This document shows, in pieces, positions 5,761-6,442 of a DNA stretch of 6,442 nucleotides. The first letter of the stretch is position 1; every line of letters begins with the position of its first letter. The stretch spans positions 1-6,442 of the forward strand of contig JAJFHB010000529.1 of NCBI GenBank assembly GCA_021775795.1, written 5' to 3'. The notes beneath the pieces are model-generated. The model had not been told where the DNA came from and did not search any database. It saw only the letters and a list, made by a program, of their open reading frames with translations. Made by a program: the position numbers and the translations under genes. Origin of the DNA: Hyphomicrobiales bacterium (GTDB lineage: Bacteria > Pseudomonadota > Alphaproteobacteria > Rhizobiales > JAJFHB01).

Positions 5761-6442
5761 ATGGCATTGTCTCCCAACAGATTGAAGCATCTTCAGCCAG
5801 GTGGCAGCATGCTCCTTGGCGCGGCGCTGGTGACAGCGCAGTCGTCGGGGGTGGCGATGCTCATGGCCAAGCTTGGATTAGGGTATCTTGAGGTGGATGG
5901 GACCGCGATGTCTCCTGCGGCCGCGAGTTCCATTAGCCTCATGGGTCGAGCGCTGGGGTTGCCAGTCATTCAACGGGTCCACAACTTTCACCGTGCCAAT
6001 TTCGGACCGGCACTGGAAGGCGGGGCGCGGGGACTCAGCGTTCCCGGCGTCAGCAGGTTGGCGGAAGCGCAGGAAGTTGTAATGGGCAGCCGCTATGCGC
6101 CCCTGGGTGCGCGGGGAACCTTCGAACCGAGCCCGCACAATGACTATGAAGACGATCCTCAGGACCTTGCAGGCCTCAATCGTGACGTGCACGTGACCTT
6201 GCGCCTGCCACCGGACATGCCTGCCGATGAGGTGGGACGGATAGCTGCCCTGGACGGCATTGACGCCATCGAATTCGAAGGGGCTTCGTCAAAGGATCAT
6301 GCAGGACCCCTTGCGGCAGCGACAGCAGCGGTCACCGCTTCAGGCACCTTGCTTTCTGCTCAGGCGAGCTGTGTAGAGGATCTGTCTGAGCTTGCCCGGG
6401 CAGGGGTGCAGCTGGTGCGGTTCGCTGATGATGCCGATCTGC
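5761..6442 (+). CDS. HpcH/HpaI aldolase/citrate lyase-like protein with degenerate active site (3' end outside window)
   Basis: The 227 visible residues follow the (beta/alpha)8 layout of the HpcH/HpaI class II aldolase family: NRLK near the start, a YLEVDG segment (41-47), PVIQRVHNF (68-76), GPALEGGARGLSVPGV (82-97), RYAPLGARGT (111-120), ALDGIDAIEF (163-172) and GVQLVRFADDAD near the end. HpaI members cleave 4-hydroxy-2-oxo acids to pyruvate or a semialdehyde using a divalent metal. Aligning from memory to E. coli HpaI, catalytic His45 of the DGEH motif is replaced (DGTA, Ala49), metal ligand Glu149 falls in LRLPP (147-151), and ligand Asp175 falls on Ser176. An Arg (72) near the pyruvate-binding Arg70 remains. 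The family is usually about 250-260 residues, so perhaps 25 are missing beyond the edge. The ATG at 5761 fits the family N-terminus but has only a weak ribosome site; GTG at 5749, with AGGT close before it, is the alternative. Function is unknown; it may bind a ligand or catalyse a different reaction. Confidence 0.75.
   Translation, partial: MALSPNRLKHLQPGGSMLLGAALVTAQSSGVAMLMAKLGLGYLEVDGTAMSPAAASSISLMGRALGLPVIQRVHNFHRANFGPALEGGARGLSVPGVSRLAEAQEVVMGSRYAPLGARGTFEPSPHNDYEDDPQDLAGLNRDVHVTLRLPPDMPADEVGRIAALDGIDAIEFEGASSKDHAGPLAAATAAVTASGTLLSAQASCVEDLSELARAGVQLVRFADDADL

Noticed and set aside
1..6442. CRISPR array, tRNA, insertion sequence or attachment site
   Set aside because: No regularly spaced repeats, cloverleaf sequence, transposase frame or terminal inverted repeat with target duplication was seen.

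Overview
This window most likely comes from a denitrifying or nitrate-respiring proteobacterium, probably an alphaproteobacterium. The grounds are a fairly high GC content, separate NarK1 and NarK2 transporters placed ahead of narG, FNR-type operator sequences, and a HutC-like GntR regulator. The assignment to a class is an inference. No rRNA, tRNA, insertion sequence, prophage or CRISPR array was seen.

Region 1 (1-3646, minus strand) is the start of a respiratory nitrate reductase operon, in the order narK1, narK2, narG. narG runs off the left edge, and narH, narJ and narI are expected beyond it. NarK1 (nitrate/proton symporter type) and NarK2 (nitrate/nitrite antiporter type) would bring nitrate to the cytoplasmic active site of NarG and export nitrite. 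Gaps are short (64 bp between narK1 and narK2, 27 bp between narK2 and narG) and each gene has its own Shine-Dalgarno sequence. A perfect 10-bp hairpin lies between narK1 and narK2.

Region 2 (3647-3903) is a divergent control region. It holds one perfect FNR/ANR consensus palindrome (3735-3748), well placed to activate narK1, and one near-consensus copy (3834-3847), placed about 63 bp before the start codon of a plus-strand hemerythrin-like gene (3904-4455). This suggests that the diiron protein is made under the same low-oxygen control as nitrate respiration, perhaps to sense or handle O2 or NO.

Region 3 (4456-6442) looks like a separate unit. A minus-strand GntR/HutC-family repressor with a UTRA ligand domain (4624-5391) is divergent from a plus-strand HpcH/HpaI aldolase-like gene that runs off the right edge (5761 onward). 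The 369-bp gap between them holds a near-consensus sigma-70 promoter (5651-5679), several short repeats that could be operators, and a possible 53-codon small ORF of low confidence. By my alignment from memory, the aldolase-like protein lacks the usual catalytic histidine and both metal ligands of HpaI. It may be a repurposed or inactive member of the family, and it is the most unusual object in the window.
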